Shown here one piece after another: positions 8,289 to 16,305 of a stretch of DNA of 64,000 nt. Each line of letters begins with the position of its first letter. Positions within the stretch are counted from its first letter, which is position 1. The translations under genes and the position numbers were made by a program. Source of the stretch: Pseudomonas pharyngis. Lineage in GTDB: Bacteria > Pseudomonadota > Gammaproteobacteria > Pseudomonadales > Pseudomonadaceae. The notes below the pieces were generated by a model. The model was not told the origin of the DNA and did no database searches. It saw only the letters and a list, made by a program, of their open reading frames with translations. The DNA lies in contig NZ_BQID01000001.1 of assembly GCF_021602345.1 (NCBI RefSeq), positions 620,001-684,000 of the forward strand. The letters run 5' to 3'.

Positions 8289-9331
8289 GGCTGCAATCCG
8301 CTCTTGCTGTCGAGATTCGGCGGACCGTCGACCAACACCCGGAATGGCGCGGCGTCGGTGCGCAGGATCAGTTTGGTGTCTGGCGAAACGATGGTGCCGA
8401 GGGTGTCCAGCGAACGAAGCAAGTTATACAGCTGCGGCGAACCGGCGTAAGCACGCCCGTAAATCTGCGCCGCTTCCACCCGCGATTGGGCTTCGATATC
8501 GGCGGCTTTCACCGTGGCATCGGCTTGCACGATTCGCGCATCGCGTTCGGCGGCGGAGCGGATCTGCGCCGCTTCACGTTTGCCGATGGCGGTGCGTTCG
8601 GTGGCGATGGTTTCACGCTCTGCGCGCATCCGGTCAACCGTTGCGGTCAGGGTCACCGATGGCAATGTCAGCCGTTCGATGCCCACCTGCACCACGCGAA
8701 CGCCATAGGTGGCGAGCAGTTGCTGATCGATTTGCTGGCGCAACTGGGCTTCAAAATCGTCGATGCGAACCTGGCTGGCATCGGTATTCACCAGATTGGC
8801 CAGATCAAAACTGCTGGCCGTGGTTTCCAGTGCCGAGCCGACAAACGTGCGAATCTGCCGCGCCGCTTCGTCCGGCTGGTTCTGCACCGCGCGCATGAAG
8901 CGCTGCACGTTGTCGGGATCGCCCTGCACCTGCCAGGCCACGTACGCCTGCACGATGATGCGCAGACCGTCGCGGGTGCCGACATCCTGCAAGCCGCTGG
9001 AGGTCGTGCGCAAACGCAGATCCACCGGAATCGCTGCTTCGAACGGCGCCGGCCAACGCCAGCTCAGTCCCGGTTGCAGCAACACGCGGGACGGGTTGCC
9101 GAACCGGGTGATGACCGTGGCTTCACCGGAGCGCACTTGCACCAGGCTCGCCGCCGCGATGGCGAACGCCAACAGCAACGCCGCCCAGCCCATGCGTTTC
9201 CACGGAAAAGGCCCCGCCTCTTCCGGCGCACCGTGGTGATGGTGATGATGCCCGTGATGGTGATGACCGCCGGCATGAGCATGATCGTGGCCGCTGTGGT
9301 CATGGTGATCGTGAGTGTGCGACTGGCTCAA
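8285..9331 (-). CDS. SPFH/band-7 protein, HflK-like, with His-rich N-terminus
   Basis: A 348-aa protein. The first 34 residues contain about 18 histidines, including runs HHHHGHHHHHH, before a transmembrane segment (about 45-65). The SPFH domain follows (SGEATVITRFGNPSRVLLQPGL) and then a coiled coil (about 225-290). The His-rich part would lie on the cytoplasmic side if topology follows HflK, and looks like a metal-binding or metal-buffering tail. The start is TTG at 9331: AGGAG lies 8 nt upstream and TTGA overlaps the stop of the preceding gene. Housekeeping HflK has a Gly/Pro/Asp-rich N-terminus, not a His tract, so this is a distinct paralogue, probably paired with the HflC-like protein. 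Confidence 0.78.
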   Translation of the reverse strand: MSQSHTHDHHDHSGHDHAHAGGHHHHGHHHHHHGAPEEAGPFPWKRMGWAALLLAFAIAAASLVQVRSGEATVITRFGNPSRVLLQPGLSWRWPAPFEAAIPVDLRLRTTSSGLQDVGTRDGLRIIVQAYVAWQVQGDPDNVQRFMRAVQNQPDEAARQIRTFVGSALETTASSFDLANLVNTDASQVRIDDFEAQLRQQIDQQLLATYGVRVVQVGIERLTLPSVTLTATVDRMRAERETIATERTAIGKREAAQIRSAAERDARIVQADATVKAADIEAQSRVEAAQIYGRAYAGSPQLYNLLRSLDTLGTIVSPDTKLILRTDAAPFRVLVDGPPNLDSKSGLQP

Positions 9332-11298
9332 TGGGTGGCTCCTGGCTGAGCGGTGGTGCGCGCCGGATCTGCCGGCAGCGTGAACGTACGCAGGTCGATG
9401 GTCGGTGCGTTACTGCTGCCGCCCAGACGATGGTCGAGTACCAACAGTTTGGCTTTGCTCAAACCCTGGCTGAGTTGGCTGAGGTATTGCTCCAGCACGA
9501 AGGCCTGGCCGGCGCTGGCGTAGGCTTTTTGTTCGGCGCTGAATTTCAGATCCGCCGCCCGGGCAGTGGCGTTGATTTCATGGGCGTTGGCACTGGCCTG
9601 ATCCCGAGCGAGGCTGGCCTGCAACTGCGCCTGATTACTCGCTTCGGCAGCCGCGCCACGCTCGCGGGAGATCAACGCCTGAGCGCCGATCTGCGCGGCT
9701 TGCACACTGTGATAGGCATTGGCCGCCCCGGCCGGCGGGTGAATCGCTTCGACCACCGTGGCAAGAATTTCCACACCGCTGTCGAGCTTCTGCAGATCGC
9801 TTTGTACGGCACGGCCGATTTCTTCGGCGAGCCCGGTCCTGTCCTCGCCAAGCAATCCGTCGAGGGTGCGCGAGGCAAAGTCGTGCACCAGAATCCGGCT
9901 GGCGGTGCTGCGGATCAGCGTCGGCACGTCCGCGCTGTTGTAGGTGGCGGCCAGCGCGTCTTGATCACTGAGGCCGATGCGATAGACGAAGCGCACATCC
10001 ATGTTGACGATCTGAAAGCTCTGCTGATCGCCACGGCTGCTGGCGATCACCTGTGACTTGTCATTGACGTGGCTGGCGTCCCACAAACGGTTGGCGGTGA
10101 GTGGCGCCGGGCCTTCTGCCGGGTCCAACTGCACGGGCGCCGGGTTCTCGCCGACGCTGGTCGCCAATTCATGGACCACGCCGTTTTCAACATTCAGTAC
10201 ACGCCCCAAGGGCCAGGGCAAACCCGCATGCAGCCCCGGCCCGGACACCTGCACCGGTTTGCCGAAACGCTCGTAAATCCCACGGCTTTGCATCGGAATT
10301 TCGTGAAGGCCGGTGAGCAACCAGCCCAGCGTTGCCACCAGCACCAACACCGGCAAGAACGCGCGGCGCATGTAACTGAAGGCCCAGATCTGGCGCAGAT
10401 CGATGCCGAAGCGGTTGTGCAATTCATGCTGCAATGCGAGCAACGGTTGTGGCGGCCAGCGCAGCAGATCGGCGACGAAACTGCGCGCCAGCAGCACCGG
10501 TTCGAGTTGTTCGCGGCGCGGGCTGAACAGCGACAGCAGCGCACGCAACAGCAACTCCAGGGCAACCAGCCCCGGCAAAATGCCGATCAATACCGCCAGA
10601 CGCACAGGCCAGATTGCACTGTCACTGGCGAACAACAGGCACAACGCGCCCAGCACCAGACTGATGATTGCCACGCGTGTCAGTTGCGCCAGCGCTCCGG
10701 CCTCGGGCCATTGCGCCGAGTTTTCCTGTGCCAGCTGTCGCTCCAGCACCAGCAGACCGAACGCCAAGAGCAACGCGATAGCCGCGCCGACCGTGGCGGA
10801 CAACCCCACACCCGCCGCCGGCAGCGTCAGATTCCACATTTGCTCGATGCTTAACAGCGCCAGCAACGACCACCCACCCAGCCACAATGTGGCCGCGCCG
10901 ATCTGCCCGAGCAGATGCAGACTGCGCTGGCTCATCCGATCCAGCAGCCGCTCGTACCAGCCATCCGGCGCAGGTTCTTCAGCAACCGTCACCGGCACCA
11001 CGGGATTGATCACCCGCGCCCGCCATTGTGTCACCCACCACGCCGATTGCAGACCGGCCACCAGCACCAGCAACGCCGCGCTCTGATTGACCAGCAACGT
11101 GGGCCACAGCGATTGCGGCGCAAACAGCCCGACAAAAAACGCCAGTACCCACCCTGCCCCGGCCAACGCGCCCAGACCGATCGCCAGGCGAAGCAAGCGC
11201 CGGCCCTGCGTCGCCGCTTGCTGAAAGCGCGGCAATCCGTTCACCGGCGTGCCTTCATCCAGATCGACTTGCATATCCCCCCAAAACCCTTGGCTCAC
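9328..11298 (-). CDS. Large polytopic SPFH-domain membrane protein, first gene of the SPFH/ATPase operon
   Basis: A 656-aa protein. The first 260 residues hold about six to seven hydrophobic segments. A further transmembrane helix near 320 (FLPVLVLVATLGWLLTG) leads into an SPFH domain that begins GIYERFGKPVQVSGPGLHAGLPWPLG, followed by an Ala/Gln-rich coiled coil (about 545-615). The fusion of a polytopic module to an SPFH domain is unusual; I do not recognise a named family. The start is GTG at 11298 or the in-frame ATG at 11274. GGGGG lies only 2-3 nt before the ATG, and neither start has ideal spacing. It overlaps the HflK-like gene by 4 bp. The palindromic element at 11304-11321 lies just upstream. 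Confidence 0.72.
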   Translation of the reverse strand: MSQGFWGDMQVDLDEGTPVNGLPRFQQAATQGRRLLRLAIGLGALAGAGWVLAFFVGLFAPQSLWPTLLVNQSAALLVLVAGLQSAWWVTQWRARVINPVVPVTVAEEPAPDGWYERLLDRMSQRSLHLLGQIGAATLWLGGWSLLALLSIEQMWNLTLPAAGVGLSATVGAAIALLLAFGLLVLERQLAQENSAQWPEAGALAQLTRVAIISLVLGALCLLFASDSAIWPVRLAVLIGILPGLVALELLLRALLSLFSPRREQLEPVLLARSFVADLLRWPPQPLLALQHELHNRFGIDLRQIWAFSYMRRAFLPVLVLVATLGWLLTGLHEIPMQSRGIYERFGKPVQVSGPGLHAGLPWPLGRVLNVENGVVHELATSVGENPAPVQLDPAEGPAPLTANRLWDASHVNDKSQVIASSRGDQQSFQIVNMDVRFVYRIGLSDQDALAATYNSADVPTLIRSTASRILVHDFASRTLDGLLGEDRTGLAEEIGRAVQSDLQKLDSGVEILATVVEAIHPPAGAANAYHSVQAAQIGAQALISRERGAAAEASNQAQLQASLARDQASANAHEINATARAADLKFSAEQKAYASAGQAFVLEQYLSQLSQGLSKAKLLVLDHRLGGSSNAPTIDLRTFTLPADPARTTAQPGATH

Positions 11299-11303
11299 TG
11301 CAC

Positions 11304-11321
11304 ATATCGTTACGATATAAC
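11304..11321. promoter_or_regulatory. Zur-box-like palindrome before the SPFH/ATPase operon
   Basis: Bases 11309-11321 read GTTACGATATAAC, matching 10 of 12 specified positions of the gammaproteobacterial Zur core GTTATA-N-TATAAC. An overlapping perfect dyad ATATCGT-T-ACGATAT spans 11304-11318. It ends a few bases upstream of the GTG start of the 656-aa SPFH gene. Zinc-dependent repression is inference; another palindrome-binding metalloregulator is possible. Confidence 0.5.
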
Positions 11322-11417
11322 GAAAGTCGTGAAATATTTGTACTCATTTGCATCATTCAAAGCTGGGCAACCTGTCGCTTGCCTGAAGCCTTGACCGAAA
11401 TGTCTGGAAACGCACAT

Positions 11418-11431
11418 ATTACGTTCGTAAT
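11418..11431. promoter_or_regulatory. Inverted repeat upstream of lpd3
   Basis: A perfect dyad ATTACG-TT-CGTAAT in the 186-bp divergent gap, 54 bp before the lpd3 start. It differs from the palindrome on the other side of the gap, so the two promoters probably have separate controls. The binding protein is unknown. Confidence 0.35.
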
Positions 11432-11484
11432 TTTTAGCACGAACTACTTTTACCGATCCGCATCCTTCAGCCAGGAGTAAGAGC

Positions 11485-12885
11485 ATGAGCAACTATGACG
11501 TGGTGATTCTGGGCGGTGGCCCCGGCGGTTATAACGCAGCGATCCGCGCCGGCCAGCTGGGCCTCAAGGCCGCGTGCGTCGAGGGTCGCGCCACGCTGGG
11601 TGGCACCTGCCTGAACGTCGGCTGCATGCCGTCCAAGGCGCTTTTGCATGCGTCCGAGCTCTACGAAGCGGCGCTGGGAACGGAGTTCGCCAACCTCGGT
11701 ATCGAAGTCAAACCCACGCTCAACCTTGCGCAAATGATGAAACAGAAAGACGAAAGCGTGAGCGGCCTGACCAAAGGCATCGAATTCCTGTTTCGCAAGA
11801 ACAAGGTCGACTGGATCAAGGGCTGGGGCCATATCGACGGCCCCGGAAAAGTCAGCGTGACCGGCGATCAGGGCAGCCGGATCGAGCTGACGGCCAAGGA
11901 CATCGTCATCGCCACCGGCTCCGAGCCCACTCCCCTGCCCGGCGTGGAGATCGACAACAAGCGCATCCTCGACTCCACCGGCGCGCTGTCCTTGAGCGAA
12001 GTGCCCAAGCATCTGGTGGTAATCGGTGCGGGCGTGATCGGCCTCGAACTCGGCTCGGTCTGGCGCCGGCTCGGCGCGCAGGTGACGGTGGTGGAATACC
12101 TCGACCGCATCTGCCCCGGTGTCGACGGCGAAGCGGGCAAGACCCTGCAACGCTCGCTGAGCAAACAGGGGATCAGCTTCAAGCTGAGCTCGAAAGTAAC
12201 CAGCGCCACCTCCTCGGCCACTGGCGTACAGCTCAGCGTCGAACCCGCCGCTGGCGGCAGCGCGGAAATCCTCGAGGCCGATTACGTGCTGGTGGCCATT
12301 GGTCGTCGCCCGTACACCCAGGGCCTGGGCCTGGAAAACGTCGGCCTGAGCACCGACAAACGCGGCATGCTCGCCAACAAACAGCATCGCACCGAAGCGC
12401 CCGGTGTGTGGGTGATCGGTGACGTGACCTCGGGGCCGATGCTCGCGCACAAGGCTGAAGACGAAGCCATGGCCTGCATCGAGCAGATCGTCGGCAAGGC
12501 CGGGGAGGTCAATTACGAGCTGATTCCCAACGTGATCTACACCCGGCCGGAGCTGGCCAGCGTCGGCAAGACCGAAGAGCAGTTGAAGGCCGAAGGCCGG
12601 GCGTACAAGGTCGGCAAATTCCCGTTCACCGCCAACAGCCGGGCGAAGATCAATCACGAGACCGAAGGCTTTGCCAAAGTCATCGCCGATGAACGCACGG
12701 ACGAAGTCCTCGGCGTGCACCTGGTCGGCCCGAGCGTCAGCGAAATGATCGGCGAGTTCTGCGTGGCCATGGAATTCAGCGCCTCGGCCGAAGACATCGC
12801 GCTGACCTGTCACCCGCATCCAACCCGCTCCGAAGCGTTGCGTCAGGCGGCAATGAATGTCGAAGGGATGGCGACGCAGATGTAA
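11485..12885 (+). CDS. lpd3: Dihydrolipoyl dehydrogenase (Lpd3 type)
   Basis: A 466-aa FAD-dependent disulfide oxidoreductase that reoxidises dihydrolipoamide of 2-oxoacid dehydrogenase or glycine cleavage complexes with NAD+. Visible elements are the FAD-binding GGGPGGYNAA (residues 10-19), the redox-active disulfide GGTCLNVGCMPSK (about 42-54), the NAD-binding VIGAGVIGLELGSVW, and the C-terminal catalytic HPHPTRSE. AGGAGTAAGAGC gives good spacing to the ATG at 11485. It stands alone, not with E1/E2 genes, as the third lpd of pseudomonads usually does. It is transcribed divergently from the SPFH operon and is followed by a hairpin. Confidence 0.88.
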   Translation: MSNYDVVILGGGPGGYNAAIRAGQLGLKAACVEGRATLGGTCLNVGCMPSKALLHASELYEAALGTEFANLGIEVKPTLNLAQMMKQKDESVSGLTKGIEFLFRKNKVDWIKGWGHIDGPGKVSVTGDQGSRIELTAKDIVIATGSEPTPLPGVEIDNKRILDSTGALSLSEVPKHLVVIGAGVIGLELGSVWRRLGAQVTVVEYLDRICPGVDGEAGKTLQRSLSKQGISFKLSSKVTSATSSATGVQLSVEPAAGGSAEILEADYVLVAIGRRPYTQGLGLENVGLSTDKRGMLANKQHRTEAPGVWVIGDVTSGPMLAHKAEDEAMACIEQIVGKAGEVNYELIPNVIYTRPELASVGKTEEQLKAEGRAYKVGKFPFTANSRAKINHETEGFAKVIADERTDEVLGVHLVGPSVSEMIGEFCVAMEFSASAEDIALTCHPHPTRSEALRQAAMNVEGMATQM

Positions 12886-12896
12886 GCACTGTGCGA

Positions 12897-12923
12897 ATAC
12901 TTCCCGCGCAATGCGGGAAGTAT
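12897..12923. terminator. Hairpin between lpd3 and the Lrp regulator
   Basis: A perfect 11-bp stem (12897-12907 with 12913-12923) and GCAAT loop between two convergent genes; it touches the Lrp-family stop codon. There is no long T-run on either side, so termination may be only partial. Confidence 0.65.
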
Positions 12924-13396
12924 CAGGACGGCAGATGCCCCAGCGGCAATGCGCCGGGCGTTTTCACCGTGTGGATCGCAAAATTGCTGCGGATATCGCT
13001 CACCCCCGGCAGCTTCAACAGGCAACCGGTGAGAAAGCGGTCGTAGGCGCGCAGATCCGGCACCACCACTTGCAGCAGAAAGTCCGATTCCCCGGACACC
13101 AGAAACGCTGAAATCACCTCCGGCAATGCGGTCACCGCCCGGTGGAATGCCTCGGCCTGTTCGTCGTTGTGGCGCTCGACCTTGACCCCGACAAACACCG
13201 TCAGCCCCAACCCCACTTCATCACGGTCCAGATTGGCCTGATATCCGCGAATCACCCCGGCCTCTTCGAGCATCCGCACCCGGCGCAGGCACGGCGATGC
13301 CGACAGGCCGATTTCGTCGGCCAGTTGTACGTTGCTCAGGCGTCCGTCCCGTTGCAGTGCGGCAAGAATCTTGCGGTCGAAGGCATCCAGTTTCAT
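12923..13396 (-). CDS. Lrp/AsnC family transcriptional regulator
   Basis: A 157-aa protein. An N-terminal winged helix-turn-helix (LDAFDRKILAALQRDGRLSNVQLADEIGLSASPCLRRVRML, residues 2-42) is followed by an AsnC-type ligand-binding RAM domain (about 65-145). Such proteins sense amino acids as octamers. It is divergent from a LysE-type exporter across a 144-bp gap, so control of that exporter by an amino acid is the simple reading. No operator could be pinned down by eye. Confidence 0.85.
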   Translation of the reverse strand: MKLDAFDRKILAALQRDGRLSNVQLADEIGLSASPCLRRVRMLEEAGVIRGYQANLDRDEVGLGLTVFVGVKVERHNDEQAEAFHRAVTALPEVISAFLVSGESDFLLQVVVPDLRAYDRFLTGCLLKLPGVSDIRSNFAIHTVKTPGALPLGHLPS

Positions 13397-13540
13397 GGTT
13401 GGCAGATCCTGATGGTTTTCGCGGTGAAAGAGCGCAGATTATGCCAATCCAGAGGCCTTTAGAAGCTGACTACGCAACCACCTGCCCTGCCCTTCGGCCC
13501 TAGACTGAGGCTACCGAATCGACAACGAAAGGGGTGCGAC

Positions 13541-14170
13541 ATGGCAAGTCTCTGGCTGTTTTTCCTGGCGCTGGCAGTGGTCTTTCTGTTGCCCGGCCCG
13601 GACATGATCCTGCTGTTGCAGACCGGTGCCCGTCAGGGACGCGGCGCAGCGCTGGCCACGGCGGTGGGTCTGGCCATCGCCCGAGGCTGTCATGTAGCGC
13701 TCGCGGCGTTGGGGCTGGCGGCGCTGTTCAAGGCGGCGCCGTGGACGTTCGATGCTGTGCGGATCGCCGGGGCGGCGTATTTGCTGTGGATCGGCATTCA
13801 ATGCCTGCGCACCACGCTGTTGCCGGATCTGGACGCCGGCACCGTGACGGACAGTCATGCGCAGTGGTATGCAGCCATCCGCCGCGGCCTGCTGACCAAC
13901 CTGCTCAACCCGAAAGCGTTACTGTTCTGCTCGGTGCTGCTGCCGCAGTTCATCGTGGCAAATGGCGCAGCGGTGCTGACCCAGTTCGCCGTGCTCGGTG
14001 CGATGCTGGTGGGCACAGGTCTGCTGTTCGACAGCGCCTACGCCCTGACCGGCGCCGCGCTGGGCCGCTGGCTGAAACACAGCCCGACGGCCCAGCGGGT
14101 GCAGCAGTGGCTGTTCGGCAGCCTGTTGATCGGCTTCGCCGTGCGCCTGACGTTCGTCCAGCAGGCTTAG
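13541..14170 (+). CDS. LysE/RhtB family amino acid exporter
   Basis: A 209-aa inner-membrane protein with about six hydrophobic segments and the family signature LLPGPDMILLLQTGARQGRGAAL near the N-terminus, plus NLLNPKALLF in the middle. It is predicted to export an amino acid or homoserine-lactone-like compound by exchange with protons; the substrate cannot be read from sequence. AAAGGGGTGCGAC before the ATG gives a ribosome site. It is divergent from an Lrp-type regulator. Its stop overlaps by 4 bp the stop of the convergent 712-aa gene. Confidence 0.85.
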   Translation: MASLWLFFLALAVVFLLPGPDMILLLQTGARQGRGAALATAVGLAIARGCHVALAALGLAALFKAAPWTFDAVRIAGAAYLLWIGIQCLRTTLLPDLDAGTVTDSHAQWYAAIRRGLLTNLLNPKALLFCSVLLPQFIVANGAAVLTQFAVLGAMLVGTGLLFDSAYALTGAALGRWLKHSPTAQRVQQWLFGSLLIGFAVRLTFVQQA

Positions 14171-16305
14171 GCTTTGCGGGCCTTACGCTGGCGGCGGGTG
14201 ATCAGCAGCAACGCCACAGCGCTGAAGGCCAGGATCGCTCCGATCTGCACCGGCCACTTGTACGGCCGCAGTGTCGAACGCACCGAATCGGTCACCTGAG
14301 TGACGTAGCGCTTGTCGGCGTTTTCAAAATCCGGATAAGGGCATTGATGGCCGAAATCCACAGCCCACGGGACGTACGGCCCTTCATCGACATAGCGTTT
14401 GTACAACGCGCTCTGCTCTTCCAGGCTGCTGTTCCAGCCCGCCGCCGAACACAACACAGCGGCGAACGCCTGGCTGGTGTGCGGCAGATTGTCTGCCGCA
14501 CGGCTGGCCAGCGCCGTGGCGACAAAACGATAGTGATAACGCTCATCCGGTTGCGCTTCACTGGCCTTCTGACGTCGCACTTCGGCCTCGCTGACCAGCG
14601 GCCCGACTTTCAGCTCGGTGTTTTCCAGGCTGTAGTTGCCGCCGAAGGTCGCGTAATCCGGGGCCATTTCGTAGCCCAGGATGTCCATGCCCCACTCACG
14701 GGCTGTCCACGCAGCATTGAACAGTGCGCTGGCACGTTTGGTCGGCCACCATGCCGAATCGGCCTTCAGGCGTTGCTCGCCATAGAGCCGGGCCTTGTTC
14801 TGCAAATCGGCATTGTCGAAATAACCGACCGCTTCTTCGTAGTGCCCCTCACGCAACAACCGCCGCCCCAGCAGATTGCGCAGGCTGGCGGCCACCGGCA
14901 GCGGCACGTAATTGTCGCGATCCTGCTGGCTCAGCGCGGGCGGTGCCGGCACGTTGGTATCGACATAGTTTTTCAGCTCCTCGACCGTCAGCACTCGCTC
15001 GGCCACGGTCGCGGCGTCGAACCAGTAAATATGCTGGCTGCGATACAACTGGTCGAAAGCCTGCAGGTACTCGCCACGTTGCAGCGCAAGGATCGCGCTC
15101 TCGCCCTCGACCCGGCATTTGGGCTGCACGGTTTCGAGATTCCAGTCGGCGGTACGCCGCTCGCCCCAGGACTCCTCCTGCGGGAACGCTTGCGCAGCTT
15201 TCGCATAGGCCGCAGCTGCCGCGTTCCTGTCGCCATCGCGCACGGCCAGTTTTGCCCGCAGCCACCACGCCAGACCGCTGTCGCCAGCGTGTTCGAGGAA
15301 TGCCTTGGCGCTGGCGTAATCGCCCTGTTGATAATTCATCGCCGCTAATCGATCGGCGTTATCGAGGCTGCCGCGGGTGCTTGCTTGCAGCGCTTTGACC
15401 AGCTTCTTCTCGTTCGGTGGCTCATCGCCGAACGACCAGCCGATCCGGCTGATCAGCGAGGCGGTCACCAGTTGCTGCACCGCTTCGCGGCGCAGCAATT
15501 TCGCCAGCCGATCTTCGGGCTCCTCGGCCAGTTCGTTCATCAACTGCTTCAGCGAGGTGTAACCGACGTTCGAGCCGTGCAGGTTTTGCGCGGCATACAG
15601 CTTGATGGCGTTGTTCCAGTCACCCGCCATGCGCAGCGCCCGCGCCTCTTCGCCAAGGCTGGCCACGCCGAGTTCCAGCGGATCGCTGAAACCGTCGATG
15701 CTCAGTTGCCGCGTCTGGCGGAACGCGTCGATAGCGTTTTCCCAGGCTTCAAGCGCATCGCCCGCTTCGCTGCTCATGGCAAAGAACGCCCGACCCAGCG
15801 AATACGCGGCCCAGGTGCTGCGCAACCCACGCTGATCGGCCGGCAGCGCCAGCAACTGGCGGAAATACTCGACCGCCAATTGATGGTCACCGGCGCCGAA
15901 CGCCACGGCGCCCGCCACATACAGGCGCAGTTCCGCCGGCAGGCTCGCGCCCTGCACGTCGACCTGACGCGCGTCGGTCAGGCTGCGCAGGCGTTTGACC
16001 AGCGTTTGCTGTTCAGGGGTCAGGCCGATCTGCTCGGCCTTGTCGCGCACCTCGGCGGGTTCTGGCGCCTCGGCGTAGATGTCATCCGGATTGTGGGTGG
16101 CTGCGGTGACGTTCTTCAGCCCGGCGATGGTTTTGCCGAGGCGACTGATCTCGAACCTGAAGTTGCCCTCCGGCATTTGCGCCAGCGATTGCCCGCGATC
16201 GTCGAGCAGGCGCATCGGGAAGTCCGGGCCACAGGCCAGCGCCGAGCCCAGCGGCAGGCTGAGGCTCAGGCAAAGCAGATGGCGGGGCCAGTTACGGGTC
16301 AACAT
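14167..16305 (-). CDS. Secreted TPR-like protein of unknown function with C-terminal membrane anchor
   Basis: A 712-aa protein from the ATG at 16305, where AAGGAGG lies 5-7 nt upstream; a longer reading frame is open further up but overlaps the neighbour deeply and lacks a signal peptide. Residues 1-25 form a signal peptide (LLCLSLSLPLGSALACG). The middle is alpha-helical with repeats resembling tetratricopeptide units (for example AVEYFRQLLALPADQRGLRSTW and AKAFLEH...AWWLRAKLAVRDGDRNAAAAAY). The C-terminus has a hydrophobic helix (VQIGAILAFSAVALLLI) and a basic tail RRQRKARKA. It overlaps the DUF3142 lipoprotein gene by 14 bp, so the two are translated together. I recognise no named family. 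Confidence 0.65.
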   Translation of the reverse strand: MLTRNWPRHLLCLSLSLPLGSALACGPDFPMRLLDDRGQSLAQMPEGNFRFEISRLGKTIAGLKNVTAATHNPDDIYAEAPEPAEVRDKAEQIGLTPEQQTLVKRLRSLTDARQVDVQGASLPAELRLYVAGAVAFGAGDHQLAVEYFRQLLALPADQRGLRSTWAAYSLGRAFFAMSSEAGDALEAWENAIDAFRQTRQLSIDGFSDPLELGVASLGEEARALRMAGDWNNAIKLYAAQNLHGSNVGYTSLKQLMNELAEEPEDRLAKLLRREAVQQLVTASLISRIGWSFGDEPPNEKKLVKALQASTRGSLDNADRLAAMNYQQGDYASAKAFLEHAGDSGLAWWLRAKLAVRDGDRNAAAAAYAKAAQAFPQEESWGERRTADWNLETVQPKCRVEGESAILALQRGEYLQAFDQLYRSQHIYWFDAATVAERVLTVEELKNYVDTNVPAPPALSQQDRDNYVPLPVAASLRNLLGRRLLREGHYEEAVGYFDNADLQNKARLYGEQRLKADSAWWPTKRASALFNAAWTAREWGMDILGYEMAPDYATFGGNYSLENTELKVGPLVSEAEVRRQKASEAQPDERYHYRFVATALASRAADNLPHTSQAFAAVLCSAAGWNSSLEEQSALYKRYVDEGPYVPWAVDFGHQCPYPDFENADKRYVTQVTDSVRSTLRPYKWPVQIGAILAFSAVALLLITRRQRKARKA

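Noticed and set aside
9225-9312. Short-period GTGATG-type repeat resembling a microsatellite or CRISPR
   Set aside because: It is in frame with the HflK-like gene and encodes His/Asp/Gly; spacing is irregular and there are no spacers.
7230-9331. Housekeeping hflK-hflC protease-modulator operon
   Set aside because: Those genes normally sit beside hfq-hflX. This pair has a His-rich tail, a third SPFH gene and a metal ATPase, so it is treated as a separate paralogous set.
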